Below, in pieces: positions 24,103-36,971 of a stretch of 64,000 bases of DNA (positions are counted from its first letter, which is position 1; every line of letters begins with the position of its first letter). Source of the stretch: Bostrychus sinensis (Eukaryota > Chordata > Actinopteri > Gobiiformes > Eleotridae). The position numbers and the translations under genes are program-made. The DNA lies in assembly GCA_020698575.1 (NCBI GenBank), contig CM036257.1, forward strand, positions 23,699,520-23,763,519. The letters run 5' to 3'. Below the pieces are notes generated by a model. It was not told the DNA's origin. It saw only the letters and a program-made list of their open reading frames with translations, and searched no databases.

Positions 24103-24443
24103 CAGCCATTCCCAAAGTCAAGAGTGTGGTTGCAGACCCCTTAATAAAAAAATAAAAATTAAAAAAAAATTCCACATGGTCGCCAAACAGTAAAACTTAT
24201 TCTATTCACAAGACTAAAAGATGTCATGTTTTTCCCCATTGATTTCTATTTCTAAAAACATTACACAAACACAGACTGTTGGCTAAAAAAAACATCAAAG
24301 TCATATTTAAACAATTAGATAACTGTACCTTGTTGTAATTTGTTTACAAACTCAATGTCTCTTTATGTACTTAATGTACTCAACCTCTGTCGGCCCCCCT
24401 GTGGCCCACCAGAGGGCCCCGGACCCCACTTTGGGAACTGCTG
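24103..24443. mobile_element. hAT-like MITE, 341 bp, 7 of 8 target duplication
   Basis: Left end CAGCCATTCCCAAAGTCAAG; right end CCCACTTTGGGAACTGCTG. Flanks TTTTAGTT (24095-24102) and TATTAGTT (24444-24451). The CAG-GTTCCCAAAG terminus is typical of hAT elements. Confidence 0.85.
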
Positions 24444-24451
24444 TATTAGTT

Positions 24452-25149
24452 AATTTATTATAAAATGAACTAATAAAGTGATTCATGTTTGGTTGCTCAC
24501 ATTTCACGTTGGTATTTCATAGGTTTTTTGTGGTTTCTATGACGCTCTGACCAGAAAGGCTTCGGTTTCTGATTGCACTCTGGAAACCTGTTTGTGTTAC
24601 TTTTTTAAGTGCTGCTGTTTTGCGTACTTTCTTACGTATAATGGTGGTAACATTTAGAGTGGTTATAATTTGGGCTGGTTTTTATCATGTTGGGAGGGTT
24701 TTAAGTTCTGTTTGGGCTGGAAAGTCGGTCAGATCTGGCAACCCTTTTTAACATATTCTGTTTTGTTGTATTGCCGAGTACAGTGACTGTGTTTAATCCT
24801 GGTGCCAACAGCCTTTATCTGCCCCTTTTCCACACATAGCCATAGTGTCTTTGTCCTCTGCTTATCCCACAAGTGTCCCATACCTGCTCCTCTTCCTCCT
24901 CACCTATATCCAGGTGTAACGCTCTGATTGATATGTGTGACACTGCTTCTGGGAACTACCATTGTCTATATTTAGGTGTAAAAATAAGGGCACAGACAAA
25001 CTAAGCAGTGTGATATATCCTTGTTATTGACAAAGCTTGCATTTTAAGTAATCTAGTAACAGTTTAAGAAAATGTATTTATGTAGTATGTAATAGATTCA
25101 TTTATGCATGTTTTGCTTATGCATTTTAGGGGTCTCCGCCAGCAACTAT
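24452..25149. other. Intron 1 stretch, nothing recognised
   Basis: AT-rich sequence without exon, tandem repeat or a transposon terminus that I could pair. Confidence 0.4.
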
Positions 25150-25326
25150 GGACCTGAGGTGGGGTACACTCTGGACAATGGGCAGTATGTCACCCAACAT
25201 GCATCTCTTTGGACAGTGGGAGTAAATGTGTCTGTGTATGCCTCGTTGTCAGTCCTGTCCTAGTCCAGGGTGTACCCCATCTAAGGCCCGTAGTTGCTGT
25301 GTTAGTCTTCAGCCACCCACAACCCC
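25150..25326 (+). mobile_element. SINE family S2 fragment
   Basis: TAGTCCAGGGTGTACCCCAT, CTAAGGCCCGTAGTTGCTGT and CAGCCACCCACAACCCCTAA form the 3' part. The DNA element at 25327 begins right where the SINE tail should continue, so it probably inserted there. Confidence 0.6.
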
Positions 25327-26732
25327 TAAAGCCGGGTATACACTGCACGATTTCAGCCGTCTCAGATAAAAGATTCCTAATCATGTGAAAAATCATCTGT
25401 CGTAGCTCAAAAATTGTGGTTATATTGAGACAGGGACAAAAATCACAGATAGAGCCGTCTTATGACCAAGGATGAGCTGCGACAGATATCAGGCAGTGTC
25501 AGATATTTTGTAGGATTTGTCGCAGAGTGTGTCTGATCTCTGTCAGAAGTTTGATCAATAGAAAAACACCAGTGCATCCTCATAACCATAGATATTATAT
25601 ACGTAGACGCCTTGTTGGTCACTTTGGTCTATTGCAACGGCAACGGCTGCCCAGGCCAATATGGCTTCTAATGATTTAAACCATTGTGAGTTATTAGTGA
25701 GAGACTGACCTGCGGTTTCCATGACAACAGTGTTTGGCCCATTCATTTTTACTTAATCTGACAACAACTTTTTAAAGTAGGATTTGTGATGATTTATTGA
25801 TTGATTAAACCTCTGCTAAAACTGTGGACTATAACTGCTGTGATCGGCCATATTTCTCTAACTCCTGTCCAGCAGAACAGACATTCAGAAGCCATTTAGC
25901 CTTCAGCTCACATGCTAATATATATGCTAATTGCTATATTAAATAAAACTTCTAAAAGTGGACACACTCAGTAATAATTTCTAACCAGGCTCTGACATCA
26001 CACACATGTGGGCGAGTGGCTGACAGCTGCCAAAACAGTCTTGATTATTCATAATTTGCAATATTTGATGGCTAATGCTAATGGCTATAGAGATCGGGAA
26101 CCTACATCATAAAACGCTCGTTGAGCAATGAATCTGCTATGTTGGTGGTCACAGACAGAGAAATGACATAAAGTTGCATTAGAAACAGCAGCACAAAAAA
26201 GTAAACAAGCAAGCCTTAAAACAACTCGTTTAACTGCTTTGTCACTGTTGGTGAATATTTAACACACACGTAAGTATCAAAATACTTTTGTGCTAATGCT
26301 AACTTGAGTAACTTACATCTACAGCTAATTTACATTTATGATTCTGTTCTCTATAGGAAGAAATGCAGTCATTGGGCTACAGAATTCTGAAAAGTTCCTG
26401 CACTAGCTTGGCAGTGACATGACGTTAGCTCCAGCAGCCTACGAGGCGTCTACATATATAATGTCTATGCGTGTAACAACAACAGTGTCCCACCACGAAT
26501 GTGTGCACATTTCCTCTTTTCCCTTTTGTCGGTAAAGCAAGCGGTGCTAGCTTCCCAAGTGTCCAGAGCCTGAAATTTGCTCCGGCTGACTTCAGTCGTA
26601 GCCGCAATTCAATGTTTGAACCGCCGCACAGTGTGAACAAGCTTTAGTTTACGATTTTACGCATTCCACGTCGCGCAGTGTGACTTCCGTAAAACTTGTA
26701 AGGACTAAAAAACAGTCCTATACCTGGCTTTA
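25327..26732. mobile_element. DNA transposon remnant with another element nested inside
   Basis: Left end TAAAGCCGGGTATACACTGC; right end CAGTCCTATACCTGGCTTTA, an imperfect inverted repeat. A second inverted pair lies inside at 25587-26469. No coding sequence and no clear target duplication. Confidence 0.7.
25587..26469. mobile_element. Nested 883-bp MITE-like element
   Basis: Left end CATAGATATTATATACGTAG with ACGCC; right end GGCGTCTACATATATAATGT with CTATG. The roughly 25-base arms differ at about three positions. It interrupts the element at 25327-26732. Confidence 0.75.
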
Positions 26733-27650
26733 CAGGAGTGTGTGGAAGAAGAACAAATGAATATTTAATAAATAAACACTCCCACAATTACATATTCAAC
26801 AAAGTATATCAGTAATTGTTTTCCTTCCACATTTAGGCTGTTTAATAATAAAAAATTGAAAGAGTGTTACAAAACCGTTTCAATAAATACCACTCTTCCT
26901 CCCACGCTCTCACTCATATCTCACTTTTTTTCTGAAGGCGTCTTCCTTTTTCACACTTGCTATTTTTGTCTCCCGTCTCCGCACCTTTCTCTGTCCACCT
27001 TTTTTCTTTACCCGTGCACTCAACTCCCTTTATATCTGCAGCAAAGTAACGCGCTACAAAAGTCTGGCTCATATGTGTGAATAATGCACAGTGAGGCTTT
27101 TCCTTACCAAGTGTATTTGAGGGGGACCTCTATAGCTCATATGGTCAAGGTGTTGTCCAAGTCTCCTCTTCTATTTAGCGTCATACTTTCCGGCATTTCA
27201 GACCACAAAAGCCTCTCAGATCTTGCACAGAGGAATCAAATCCTAATATACAACTACTCTCCCCCCCGCCCCAGAGCTTGTCTCAATTGCTTCCAGTCAC
27301 AATATAAGCATTTTTGATTGACATAACTCGATATGGCTGAACGGCTTTGGTGGCCTCTTGCATCATTGATGGTTTTTCACAGCTTTGACTGCTCTGGTCA
27401 TGTGACTGTGTACGTTTGTAAAGAGCGATGGAGGCGGTTTCTCACTCAATTGCCCCCGCTCTGCCTCATTGCCTCCTGCCCCTTTTCATTTTGTCCTCTC
27501 TTCGGCCATGGACTGGACACTTTGACAAAGAGGAGCTTCTCAATGCTTGCTCAAAATGTTAGATTGAAGGCTGCACTTCTGCGTCCCAGACTGGGTGAAC
27601 ATGTGTTACTATGAGTATTTGAGTTTACCACCTCCCAAAAACATATAGTT
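26733..27650. other. Intron 1 stretch, nothing recognised
   Basis: Mixed sequence with several 70-95-codon + frames and no domain, repeat or splice pattern I can support. Confidence 0.35.
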
Positions 27651-27740
27651 CAGTGGTTCTCCAACATTTTTTGTCTTGTGTACCCCCCTGAGCTTTTTTT
27701 CAAAGCCTAAGTACCCCCTCACTCATAGGTGTGGATGATT
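27651..27740 (+). mobile_element. Left end of a hAT-like element
   Basis: CAGTGGTTCTCCAACATTTT and TGTCTTGTGTACCCCCCTGA form a terminus. An inverse end lies at 30046-30082, but the flanking octamers differ, so the two may not belong to one insertion. Confidence 0.6.
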
Positions 27741-27842
27741 CTACAATAAAATAGTCCTAACAAAACAAATTTTCCTGAATTTTTTTTTCAAGATAAAAAA
27801 ATGATAATCTGTCTGCCTTTATATTAAATATATAAATGTTAA

Positions 27843-28048
27843 TAATAATGCATTAGTCTCATATAGCACTTCTCTAGGCACACAGAATCACTTTATAATT
27901 AGGTGCATTATTCATTCACATACAGGTAAGGTGGGTGAGGTGTCTTGCCCATGGACACAACAGTCTGCAGTGCCGGTAGCAGGGATTGAACCATCAACAT
28001 TTGGGTTAGTGGACAAGCGTCTCTACCAAGTGAGCTACTGCCACCCCA
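27843..28048 (-). mobile_element. tRNA-headed SINE, full length, alternative body
   Basis: On the - strand: GGTGGCAGTAGCTCACTTGG (A box), GGTTCAATCCC (B box), body TGTGTCCATGGGCAAGACAC, then AATGAATAATGCACCTAATT and a tail ending in ATT repeats. This body differs from the one at 21878-22115, while head and tail are similar. Confidence 0.85.
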
Positions 28049-28701
28049 ATTATTCACTGTATATTTTATGTTCAAAACTTTAAAAAATAAAAATAATCAA
28101 TAGTTATAATAATATTCTTAAATACATAATAAATTGAATATCCCCCTAAATAGTGCATGAATGTGAGAGTGAATGGTTGTCAGTCAAATTAGTGCTGATT
28201 AAGTGCTAAGTATCTCAACCTGAAATATATTTGCCAATCTAAACCTAGTTCGAACCAGGTTGAGTGGTAATTGTGCTACCACTTTCCACTTCCTGAATAT
28301 TGTTTCTATTATAAAAACACCATTAGCACCGTTAGAATTCACGATTATTGGAAATCAAAGGGGGTGATAGTAGCACAGTGATCGTCCATCTTGCTTTCCA
28401 GGAAAAAAAAGGTCATTTCGGAAGTGTGAGTGGTGTCAGCTGTAGGCTATATACATAAACGTAAAGGCTCCAGTCTGAGTGACCTGTTCTGTTCATAAAA
28501 TGGTGACCTTTAATTGACTGAACAGTTTGAGCAAATTGGTTCAAGACCTGATGATGAATGAGATGATGATAGCATGTTATTATTATTAGTAATTCGATTT
28601 TTCTTTGTAAATAAGCAATGCAGAAAATCCAGATCCGCATTTATAGTAAATGGGACAAAAGTCTTAAATCCTTTCCCTTGTGACAGCATAACCCCAGCAG
28701 T

Positions 28702-29214
28702 TTAAAAGGGGCTATAATATGCAAAATATACTCTTTTTTTTTTTAGCTTCCTGTCATGTTATAATGTTGTTCCCTCTTTAAAAACATACTGTACCTGGAG
28801 TTTTGTTTCAGTCATGCCTGTTAAGGTAATTCTGTATCTCAAAACGCTCGGTTCCACAAACCTCCGCCTCTCCAACGAATCCCCACCCACTCCAGGAAGT
28901 ACTGACCAATCCACAGGCCCTCTACATCCAGTCTGCTCTCATTCATTCATCCAAAAACACAGTGTACAGCTCTGTTTCCACTGATTCCTCACAGTTATTT
29001 TTCATTTTGTAGTAAAACAGCATCATACAAAAAATTTAAGGAAGACAAAAGCACTTTTTCTATGTTTCTATTCAAAATAGCATAACAGCTCTGCACTCTG
29101 CTGCCCTCTGCTGGTCTTCTAACCTGTTTATTTATGGCAGATAATATTGCTGATGTAGAGGCGACCAAGATTGGTTTAAAAATATAAATAAAAGCATCAT
29201 ATATCTCCTTTAAT
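28702..29214 (+). repeat. Family D dispersed repeat, full length
   Basis: Starts TTAAAAGGGGCTATAATATG and ends AAAGCATCATATATCTCCTT, an imperfect inverted pair. The central GCATCATACAAAAAATTTAA word is shared with copies at 39333 and 46600. Confidence 0.75.
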
Positions 29215-29639
29215 TTTTTATAGTATGTAGTTATTATAAAATGTTTCAAAGTCTGGTACATTAAAATGAAAACGTATTTGTTTGTCTAAATTTTGATAAT
29301 CCTTTATAGACAATCCACTGAATTTTAGCTGTTCCTAATACTAAGGCCATGACATGAAAACAAGATGCTCATAAATTACTCACATAAAGTTATGAATTGT
29401 AAATGATATTCAGTGATGTTTGCAGGTTTTTCCAGTTATCGCAGCCAAATCACTGTTCGCAGAAATCCCATTGCGTGCTGCTGTGTCTCCTTCAGGGATT
29501 CTCCGCTCTGACACATCCATGTACCGTCCCGTATGTGTCTGCAGATCAGTGACGGGACATGTGAAATATGGAGCAGGCTATTAGGATCTCCCCCTCAGAC
29601 TCCTGTCTCCTCCTCCTCACACTGTTAGCGCTGGACTGG

Positions 29640-30082
29640 GACAGGTCTGAGGGGACCCCCAGGGGTACGCGAGCACTTTGCAGGGGGGTACTTGGAGCTA
29701 TTTTATAATTTATTTCCTGTGTGATTTAAAAATATCTGTGATCTTTTCATGTTGAACGTTTGAAATTTATGACAAAGGAGGCGCATTTTGTTACATAGAT
29801 ACATAATAGCTTGTTTCAAAGAGTCATTCAGAGGTTTTTAATTCTTCTTTGCTGTAAATTTAATGAGTTTTGACCATTAAATATACCGTAAAAAGTGTAA
29901 TACTGTTATATTTTTATTTTTTTATTTTGCATTTTAAACATGTATAAATTGAGTTGAAAGAAAAAAATGCAGGATAATTAGTATTTACAATAAAATAGGA
30001 AGAATTAGTATAAGTGAGGGGGTACTCGTGTCATAAAAAAAATCCAGGGGGTACACGAGACAAAAAAAGTTGGGAACCACTG
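29640..30082. mobile_element. hAT-like element, right end preserved
   Basis: CCCAGGGGTACGCGAGCACT near the left and CCAGGGGGTACACGAGACAA then GTTGGGAACCACTG at the right. The right terminus is the inverse of the one at 27651. Confidence 0.6.
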
Positions 30083-30544
30083 CAGTACACGACTAAAAAT
30101 GTGTACTTTGTTGTGAACATTGATGTCTTACCACCTGAGTCAGTGTGAACATAGGAGTCAGACGTGATAATGATGTCCTTTGGCAGGTCATCAAAGCTGA
30201 TTCCATCTCTAATGCTTCTATATTATGCTTTTTTCAGACTTCTTGAAATAATTTTGGACACCTTTGCATTAATATTTCATGTTTTATACAACATAAAGCA
30301 GAACTCAGTAACATTTCTTTACCTTAAATAAAATGTTTTGGAGTCCGTGTGATGGTTAAATGAGTTGTTCTGGGGTGAATGAAGTGTCCCGCATCACCCC
30401 CTGGTGTCTCTGGGCAAAAAAATGACACTTGCAAGTCTGAGGGTCACCAACCCAGTCTCAGGGAGGTCTTGAGTCAGGAAATGAAAATAAAGCCAAGTGA
30501 GGGATCACAATATTTACGCAAAAACAGCGAAAGAATGAGCAGAG

Positions 30545-31019
30545 TTACTGAGCTCTACTTTAAAATAATGTATATGTATAAAAAACGTCTTCTTTTGGGG
30601 AGGTGTTACTTTCAATTTGCAGAGAAACCTTGGATTAGGTGTTTCTCGCCCCCTGCTGGCAAAGGTGGGGAATGGACAGAGCATAAAATGGCTAATTAGT
30701 ACAGCTATTAGCAACGTGATGCTAACAGATAGGTAAATGAGCTGACTGCTTTGTAAAGACAGCAATTTTAGCACTAAAATGATCAGAACGAGTCCGGTGA
30801 CGGTGTATGGGCTTTAGAAACTTGCCGGAGCACTTGCAGGTTTAACTCGTCTACACAGAGCGGTAAGACTGAGCGTTTTCAGCTTTTGAGAAGAGGACGG
30901 GCTCAGCATATATATAAACAAGCATGTGTGAAATAAAATACTTCTCAAGGTATGTTTTTCAGGTTATAACATGGTTAAAAGCTCCAAAAAGTAGATTTAG
31001 CTCAGTAGGGGGCCTTTAA
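30545..31019 (+). repeat. Family D dispersed repeat
   Basis: Shares GACAGAGCATAAAATGGCTA, CAGCTATTAGCAACGTGATG and GTGTATGGGCTTTAGAAACT with the copy at 1-275, and ends AGGGGGCCTTTAATTT. Confidence 0.75.
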
Positions 31020-34000
31020 TTTCTGGTGTTACCAGGGTTGGTTAAAAGTTACTAAAACATTAAATTATGAATAAGTGCAGTTCACCAAATGTTGAAAAAG
31101 TTTGACCTCACATCTGCTCCAAACCAGGCTTATTACATTTTCTGTGCACCTGTCCAGGGACTGCAAGTGGAAACTAAACTTGCTAAAACATGGCAAATAA
31201 CATATCCCTTTTTTTATATGAGGTGAACATTTTGTTGTGAATGTCTATATCAAATACAGATTGAGCTTTCCTTCTGATGATCCTGCCTCATGGAGTAGAA
31301 ATCACAACCAAGTGTGCTAAATATATCAAAATATGTCTATAACTTCAGTTTAGCTTGCTTTTCTGTCTTTTTTCTTTGTAATCATTGCAGTATAGTGGCA
31401 GTAGTGATCACAGTGCTGCCATTAAACTGAGACATGCTCTGTGTGAGTGTAATGAACATTCGAATGCTGTAAATTCACAGATAAAGAACATTAGCTCATT
31501 GACAGACACGTGTCCATCTCTGTGTCTGTGTGAGCTCTGACAGTGGGAAGCTGTGATTGTTGACTCTGTCCAGAGGGTTGAATGTAATGAACGGATCATC
31601 TTCATTATTCCAGACCCGGGGCCCTCCCTGAGTCTGTCTGTGTGGGCTTCTTAAATTGTGCATCCAGAGAAATAACAGAGTCCAATGGCCTCCTCACACA
31701 CATGAACGCATGAGCTGCCTCCCGCCCACTCACACATTAACACTATCAACACGCATTTGCACTGGCTCCTGACTGCTTCTTTGGATAAATTCTTAAATAA
31801 GTTGGCTGGACAAGCTTGTAGCACTCACAGGCAGTGCTATGTCCTGTATGTTCACAGATACCGGCTGTTACATCAGCGTAAGCAGTGACATACAATATAA
31901 CATAGATCACATTGTCTTAATTTTATGAACTTTTCACTTCTCTGTTAAGATTTTGATAAGCATGATTGTACTGTACTTTTTTCTGTCTAAATTGTGGTTT
32001 TACAGTATTTTAGTTTTTGTAGGAAGTTGCTGTCTCAGTCACTGCTGTTCCTTTGATGTGGATGACGATGTCCGTGCCTACACAGAGATTTGTGCAAACC
32101 TTTAAAAATAAAGTTACTGATATTGATGCTTTATTTTTGAATACACAATATTTTTACAGCTTTGAGCTACAGTTTATTGTTTTACCTCTTTTTACAGCAG
32201 CATGCCCAGTTTCCAGTAAAAATTTGTGATGGCTTCAGTGATGGAAGTTGTTTTTGTCCACATATGTCCACATACACAGTATGCTCATGCTTATTCCCGT
32301 AGCGGGACAGCGTACATTTGGGTGCTGCATAGTTCTGCTTCTCTCTGTTCCACTGATTTCACGTTGATTGTTGTACAATGCGCTAAAGCCGCGTGTGCTG
32401 ATCAGGCTTTTGTTTCCCTTTTACAGAAGCGTAGCTGCCATGAAACAGGATTTGTGGAGCAGAGTGTGGCAGGCCAGTCGATGGACTGGGTTTATCCTGT
32501 GAACTGTATAAAGACACAGTTTGGATGAAGTTTCCACTCACTGAGCGTTGTGTCACTTACATTAGACTTATCTCCTTTTGGAGAGATTCTCTTGACAGAT
32601 GCACCTCTTCAAACGGGCCTGTCCTGCTCAGGACTGGGGTCTACCTTGACCAGGACAGTTTTCCCATGACCTGTGAATAGTCAGCTTTGATAACAAGCTG
32701 CCATTGATTTTAAATGTGTCGCTCTAACCTTGACCCATAGACTAACAGGATCCTCCCCATTAGCCCGGGACAGGTCTCATTCTTCTGTTTGAGCAATCAG
32801 TGAGAGGCAGGACCACCGTTAAGCTTCTCTATGAAGTCCAATCAATACATGATCTGATTAGGCCCAAGCTCATACATTTCACTACAAACCATGATACATC
32901 TGCGTACAGATGCTAAAAGGCAGCAGACAGCGCTAATGCTAGCCAAGAGCTATCCATTTCAGCCCATCTGCTGTAGCCTTTACATCTTCAGTCAGTGAGC
33001 AGAGTGAACTGAGGCTATTTCACAGCCTGTGCAGGATACACAGTGGAAATGTGGGGCTTATGGTTGGACTGGTGCAGCCTGGGTTTCCCTGCATCAGCAG
33101 CTTTGAGGATGAAGGAGGAGGATGAGGGAGGGAGCCTCTAACGGGAGCCATCACAAATGTGCAGCTATATTGATGCCGGCGTAAGCACATTTCTATTGAA
33201 ATCAATAGAGCTGCTCTCAAGCTCATTCTGGCTCCTAACTAGAGAAGAGTAGCGGCTCACTAATGGATAGCTCCAGATAACATGCAGACAGAGAAGAAGG
33301 AAAAAAGGAAAGATGAATTCAGGGAAAAGTGAGGTGAAAGAGGTTCAGTTCAGACTTAGATCTCAGCAGCACATCGTGTGGTCTTCTATTTAAGTGAGTA
33401 GGATTAAAATGGTATGTGGTTTATTTGAAATATGTGAAAATTCCTGTGGAGATTCTCTGCTCTAACTCTGAAGGAGGAAGTGTTGTCATGACCAGACCTC
33501 CACAGTTCTCTGACGCCCACACACGCCGGAGCGCTGATATTTTTATAGATCCCAGGAAAAGAAAACACCATATGTTTATTATGTGTTTCTTTGTCACAAC
33601 GTACTATTTTCAGCCCAGGCCGCTGCGTCTGAGGCTGTTTCTGCTCTGACAGAGAAGAGAAAATAACTTTATTCTGCCACAGTGGAGGAGGAAAACTGTC
33701 AGTGGGTCAGTCTTTTTGTATGGTTCACACATGAAGAAGAGTAAGGAAACTCGTGTTGTTATGTAGCTATGTATCGCCTGGAGAGAAAAAAAGATGTTGA
33801 TCACAGAAGAACACAAAGAAATCAGCTATGTCTTACTAACATAAAAGTAAAATATTCGTCCAAATTAGAGTATATGTTTAGCCTGCCACTATGGCCTGCC
33901 ATGTTGAATGAATGTTGACTTCAAAAAGAAAAAAAAAAGAGGACTTCAAAAAACTGATACTATTTTAAGGCAAAAACTGGTCATACAACGTACTCATATG

Positions 34001-34540
34001 TTGTATATTGTTCTTATTTGCACATTTTACACAAATTTATTTTATATTGTAGACCTTCACACAGCACTTTTGATCATGAATCTACTACGACAGCCCGGGT
34101 TGGCCCTACCTCTTAGTCTCATGTCCCAGCCATAAATCGTGCAAATCCCCAAAAGTCATTACATGTAACCTTGTATGTTATGTGACAAGTAAATAAATGG
34201 TGAAAAATCTCTATTCTCCACAGTGCTGTCTGTATACTTGAAACTTTGTTTATTGTTTTTCTCGCCTGTCCAGCCAGACCAACCCACTTTTATTTTTGAA
34301 AGCAGGATGATCTGGATCCCCAGCCACAGAGAGTCATTGTTTCCCATTGTATCGCTTGAAACTGGACCATCATAGCGTTTATCTGCAGCACATCATAGAG
34401 AAGTGGAATATACACTGCCTGGCCTTGGCCATTCCTATCAAATGTAACCAAGATGGTGCCAGCTAATACAGACAGGATATTATAACTTCTTTCACCTGAT
34501 TAACGGCCTTTGCTTTCCATCATCACCTCTGCTTTGTTTA
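31020..34540. other. 3.5-kb intron 1 stretch with little recognisable repeat
   Basis: The longest part of intron 1 where I could not pair transposon ends. It holds a mixture of AT-rich and mid-GC sequence. A diverged repeat word, TTGAAAGCAGGATGATCTGG near 34298, is shared with 58515-58640. No exon recognised on either strand. Confidence 0.4.
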
Positions 34541-34542
34541 CT

Positions 34543-35870
34543 ATAGGCACTTTTCCACTGGGTCAGAACAGGGCGAGACGGGGCGGGAGGAGGCACTGCT
34601 GCGAGCTGATTGGACAAAAGAGAATCCTCACTCAGGCAAAAACAACAGGACAGAAATAAATGTTGTTGTTTTTTTTTTATCAAACACGTACCTGACCTTG
34701 TGATAAAAAAGTCATATTCCAAGAGATGATGAGCTAATGTGGTGCCGACTTTTACTAAAAATAGAGCTAGCATATATTAGCAACAGCTGTTTCCAGTTTA
34801 GCGAAGTACGGCTCTCACCTCAAGAATCTAAATGTTAAATTTTTTGTTTAGACTGGATTAACCACGAGTTAAAGTCATGTCGTTATAAGTTCAGTTATTC
34901 CTCACACAGACTCACACCGGCCTCACACAGACACACATCATCCTCACACAGACACACACCGGCCTCACACAGACACACATCATCCTCACACAGACTCACA
35001 CCGGCCTCACACAGACACACATCATCCTCACACAGACACACACCGGCCTCACAAGGACACACATCATCCTCACACAGACACACACCGGCCTCACAAGGAC
35101 ACACATCATCCTCACACAGACACACACCGGCCTCACACAGACACACATCATCCTCACACAGACTCACACCGGCCTCACACAGACACACATCATCCTCACA
35201 CAGACACACACCGGCCTCACAAGGACACACATCATCCTCACACAGACACACACCGGCCTCACACAGACACACATCATCCTCACACAGACTCACACCGGCC
35301 TCACACAGACACACATCATCCTCACACAGACACACACCGGCCTCACAAGGACACACATCATCCTCACACAGACACACACCGGCCTCACACAGACACACAT
35401 CATCCTCACACAGACACACACCGGCCTCACAAGGACACACATCATCCTCACACAGACACACACCGGCCTCACAAGGACACACATCATCCTCACACAGACT
35501 CACACCGGCCTCACACAGACACACATCATCCTCACACAGACTCACACCGGCCTCACACAGACACACATCATCCTCACACAGACACACACCGGCCTCACAC
35601 AGACACACACCAGGATTTATGCTCGTCTTTCTATTCAATGTTGCCAGTGCTTTCATGTTTTAAAAGTCAGCTTCAAACAAATTTTTATCTCATTTATTAA
35701 CACAACTTTTGTTGCGCTTGTGTCCATAAGTGTTTACATAATAGATGCCAGTCTCCTGGACGTCATGGAGTCATGGAAACACCAGCAGGTTTTGGGGCTA
35801 CCCATTCTAAGTTGTCCCGTACTGACGCATCCCGTACCGTTCTCCCCAGTGGAAAAGCATCTTATGCCTG
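34543..35870. mobile_element. hAT-like element whose interior is mostly minisatellite
   Basis: Left end GGCACTTTTCCACTGGGTC; right end TCTCCCCAGTGGAAAAGCAT as its inverse. GAGCTGATTGGAC near 34606 is an internal word of this fish family as I recall it. The array at 34897-35611 lies between the ends. Target duplication not resolved, so the borders are approximate. Confidence 0.65.
34897..35611. repeat. 42-bp minisatellite, about 17 units
   Basis: The unit is two related 21-mers: CTCACACAGACACACATCAT with C, and CTCACACAGACACACACCGG with C. Variants swap ACACAGACAC for ACAAGGACAC and GACACAC for GACTCAC in a non-random order, which indicates higher-order duplication. Because 42 is divisible by 3, the - strand stays open for 253 codons as Cys/Glu-rich repeats; this is not evidence of a protein. 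Confidence 0.95.
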
Positions 35871-36718
35871 AAAGTCCTGGAAATCAAACTTATGCAAGGA
35901 AATATTAGGCTAACTTCTTTATAATAGAATAGTAAAAGAGTTTTTTCCAGTGGTTTTGACAAATGGTACTTTTAAGAGTAGTTTTAGCGTAGCATTCTTT
36001 TTACTTCTAGTTGCGTAATATTATTTTGAATTAATAATACTCTTGGCTGCTCTACTCACCTCTGCTTTTTCCCCATCATTATCATCATGGCTTGACGACA
36101 TCGACCGTGGCTCCTCTAGTAAAAACCGCACCGGGATGAATGACTCGGCTCATGCATTTCTTAAACCGTGCTGCGTAAGTTTGTGTGAGCGCGCGTGTAA
36201 ACAGCTGTTGGAAATGCCACAGTGAGGCTGGCTTGCTCTGGGCCCTCTGCCATCCAAATGTCACGCTGCACCGAGGAGCAGCTCTGAAACCTCCTCGTCC
36301 CACCCACGACACACACAGGGCCCCACTGCTCACACATCACACGCTGCTCTGTATATACTGCCACCACCACCGCCAGCAACAGCAGCAGCGTGTGATAGAG
36401 CCATAGACCAGCCCAGAGACGCATCCATCACAGGACTCATTATGCAGCCAGGCAAAGATTTATGGGTAATATTTGCAAAGAGGTGTGGTGGACTGTCAAA
36501 CACCACCAGTGCATTGATTTGAAGGAAGAAATGACATTATTTGATGAATATGGATTTTCCAAAACAACCTCCTACTTTTACTGAAAAATACTGTATTTTG
36601 GAGGAAAACTGTTTGACTTTTTGCTCGAGTACATTTTTAAATTGTCTACATGTGTTTGTTTTTTTTTTTTTTTGCATCTTAGTCGCAAAGTGTCCTGGAT
36701 TTGACCCTGGTTTGTGGA
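35871..36718. other. Intron 1 stretch with family K traces and a GC-rich patch
   Basis: Family K words (GGTACTTTTAAGAGTAGTTT; CTTTTTACTTCTAGTTGCGT) at 35960-36015. Positions 36100-36400 are GC-rich and could be regulatory. A poly-T run lies at about 36660-36673. Confidence 0.4.
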
Positions 36719-36930
36719 CAGTAGTAGAAGTAGTTGTAGTAGCAGTAGTAGTATTAGTGTAGTAGGATTTTTCTGTGCAGCAATCACACAAGAGCACTGG
36801 TGTTATACTGGTTTAGGGGTAATAGTTGTGGTATTAGTAATAATAATACAGGCAAGGTGGATGAAGTGTTTTGCCCAAGGACACTTGTTCATGTAGTGTT
36901 GGTAGCAGGAATCGAACAACCAACCTTTTC

Positions 36931-36971
<41 letters not shown>
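36719..36971. repeat. AGT arrays flanking a SINE fragment
   Basis: GTAGTAGAAGTAGTTGTAGT starts a short array at 36719. A - strand SINE body (AGGCAAGGTGGATGAAGTGT; GTTTTGCCCAAGGACACTTG) lies at about 36848-36930, and (GTA)13 follows at 36931-36970. Confidence 0.7.

Noticed and set aside
27651..30082. A single 2.4-kb hAT element joining the two inverse ends
   Set aside because: The octamers outside the two ends do not match (ATATAGTT against CAGTACAC), so they are more likely parts of separate insertions.
34895..35656. 253-codon Cys/Glu-rich frame on the - strand
   Set aside because: Produced by a 42-bp tandem repeat whose length is divisible by three; no signal peptide, unique domain or splice context supports a protein.
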